Below are positions 5,772-5,896 of a DNA stretch of 5,896 bases, piece after piece (the stretch's first letter is position 1; each line of letters starts with the position of its first letter). The notes beneath the pieces were generated by a model, which worked only from the letters and a program-made list of their open reading frames with translations, had not been told where the DNA came from and ran no database searches. The stretch comes from JBDLSO01 sp039799445 (lineage in GTDB: Bacteria; Patescibacteriota; Minisyncoccia; Phycocordibacterales; UBA5272): the NCBI GenBank assembly GCA_039799445.1, contig JBDLSO010000049.1, positions 1 to 5,896 of the forward strand, given 5' to 3'. Made by a program: the position numbers and the translations under genes.

Positions 5772-5896
5772 TTATACTATTTTCTTTGTGATAGTAAAGT
5801 TCTTATCTTTTGATAAGGGGCGAGTCTCTTGTATTTCAACACGGTCACCAGTCTTGAATACATCACCCTCGTTGTGAGCTGTGTATTTTTTAGTAC
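5772..5896 (-). CDS. rpsQ: Small ribosomal subunit protein uS17 (S17), C-terminal 40 residues
   Basis: The frame enters from the right edge of the window and ends at TAA (5774-5772). The visible part carries the uS17 C-terminal signature: KKYTAHNEGDVFKTGD, then RVEIQETRPLSKDKNF and a short basic end. It resembles the E. coli [27 protein letters not shown] region. uS17 is a primary 16S rRNA-binding protein of the 30S subunit. Position directly before rplN is the normal gene order. The start codon and N-terminal half lie outside the window. Confidence 0.95.
   Translation of the reverse strand, partial: TKKYTAHNEGDVFKTGDRVEIQETRPLSKDKNFTITKKIV

Noticed and set aside
1..5896. Search for CRISPR arrays, tRNA genes, transposons or an alternative genetic code
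   Set aside because: No regularly spaced repeats, no cloverleaf sequence, no transposase motif or flanking inverted repeats, and no in-frame TGA in any confident gene.

Overview
This AT-rich window carries every confident gene on the minus strand, so it reads from right to left. It looks like a Patescibacteria/CPR genome, probably of the Parcubacteria (Paceibacteria) type. That placement is an inference from three things: a uL24 with a shortened C-terminus replaced by a Lys/Ala-rich tail, ribosomal genes without Shine-Dalgarno sequences, and a very large secreted protein with a pentaglycine and Thr/Ala-rich tail. No rRNA or other decisive taxonomic marker is present. The standard genetic code fits all genes; no in-frame TGA has to be read through.

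Right edge (5054-5896): the end of a ribosomal protein operon in the classic order, with rpsQ (uS17, C-terminal 40 residues only), rplN (uL14) and rplX (uL24). A strong hairpin terminator (4991-5027) follows rplX, so the usual next gene, rplE (uL5), is not here and the cluster is interrupted at this point.

Middle (1113-4990): after an intergenic stretch of about 140 bases with -10-like boxes and a perfect 14-base palindrome comes an 1103-residue exported hydrolase of the LCAT-like (lecithin:cholesterol acyltransferase/PGAP1-like) alpha/beta-hydrolase group. Its catalytic core is complete: oxyanion-type PGIMG, PYDWR, nucleophile AHSNGG, GDGTV aspartate and NHGS histidine. Ahead of the core lie two diverged copies of a Cys-pair domain. 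Behind it come a beta-rich domain, a calcium-loop-like motif, a glycine run, a Thr/Ala/Gln-rich stalk and a basic amphipathic end. A 141-residue four-helix membrane protein of unknown function starts 4 bases after its stop, or overlaps it if a TTG start is used. The pair ends at a near-ideal terminator (1083-1107). The likeliest reading is a two-gene unit making a cell-surface lipid- or ester-active enzyme and a membrane partner; the substrate is unknown.

Left edge (1-1080): a 25-codon open frame sits between two terminator hairpins, followed by the first 308 residues of a type I restriction endonuclease R subunit (HsdR), cut by the window edge just before the expected DEAH box. No hsdM or hsdS is visible. 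I see no tRNA, rRNA, CRISPR array, insertion sequence or transposase.
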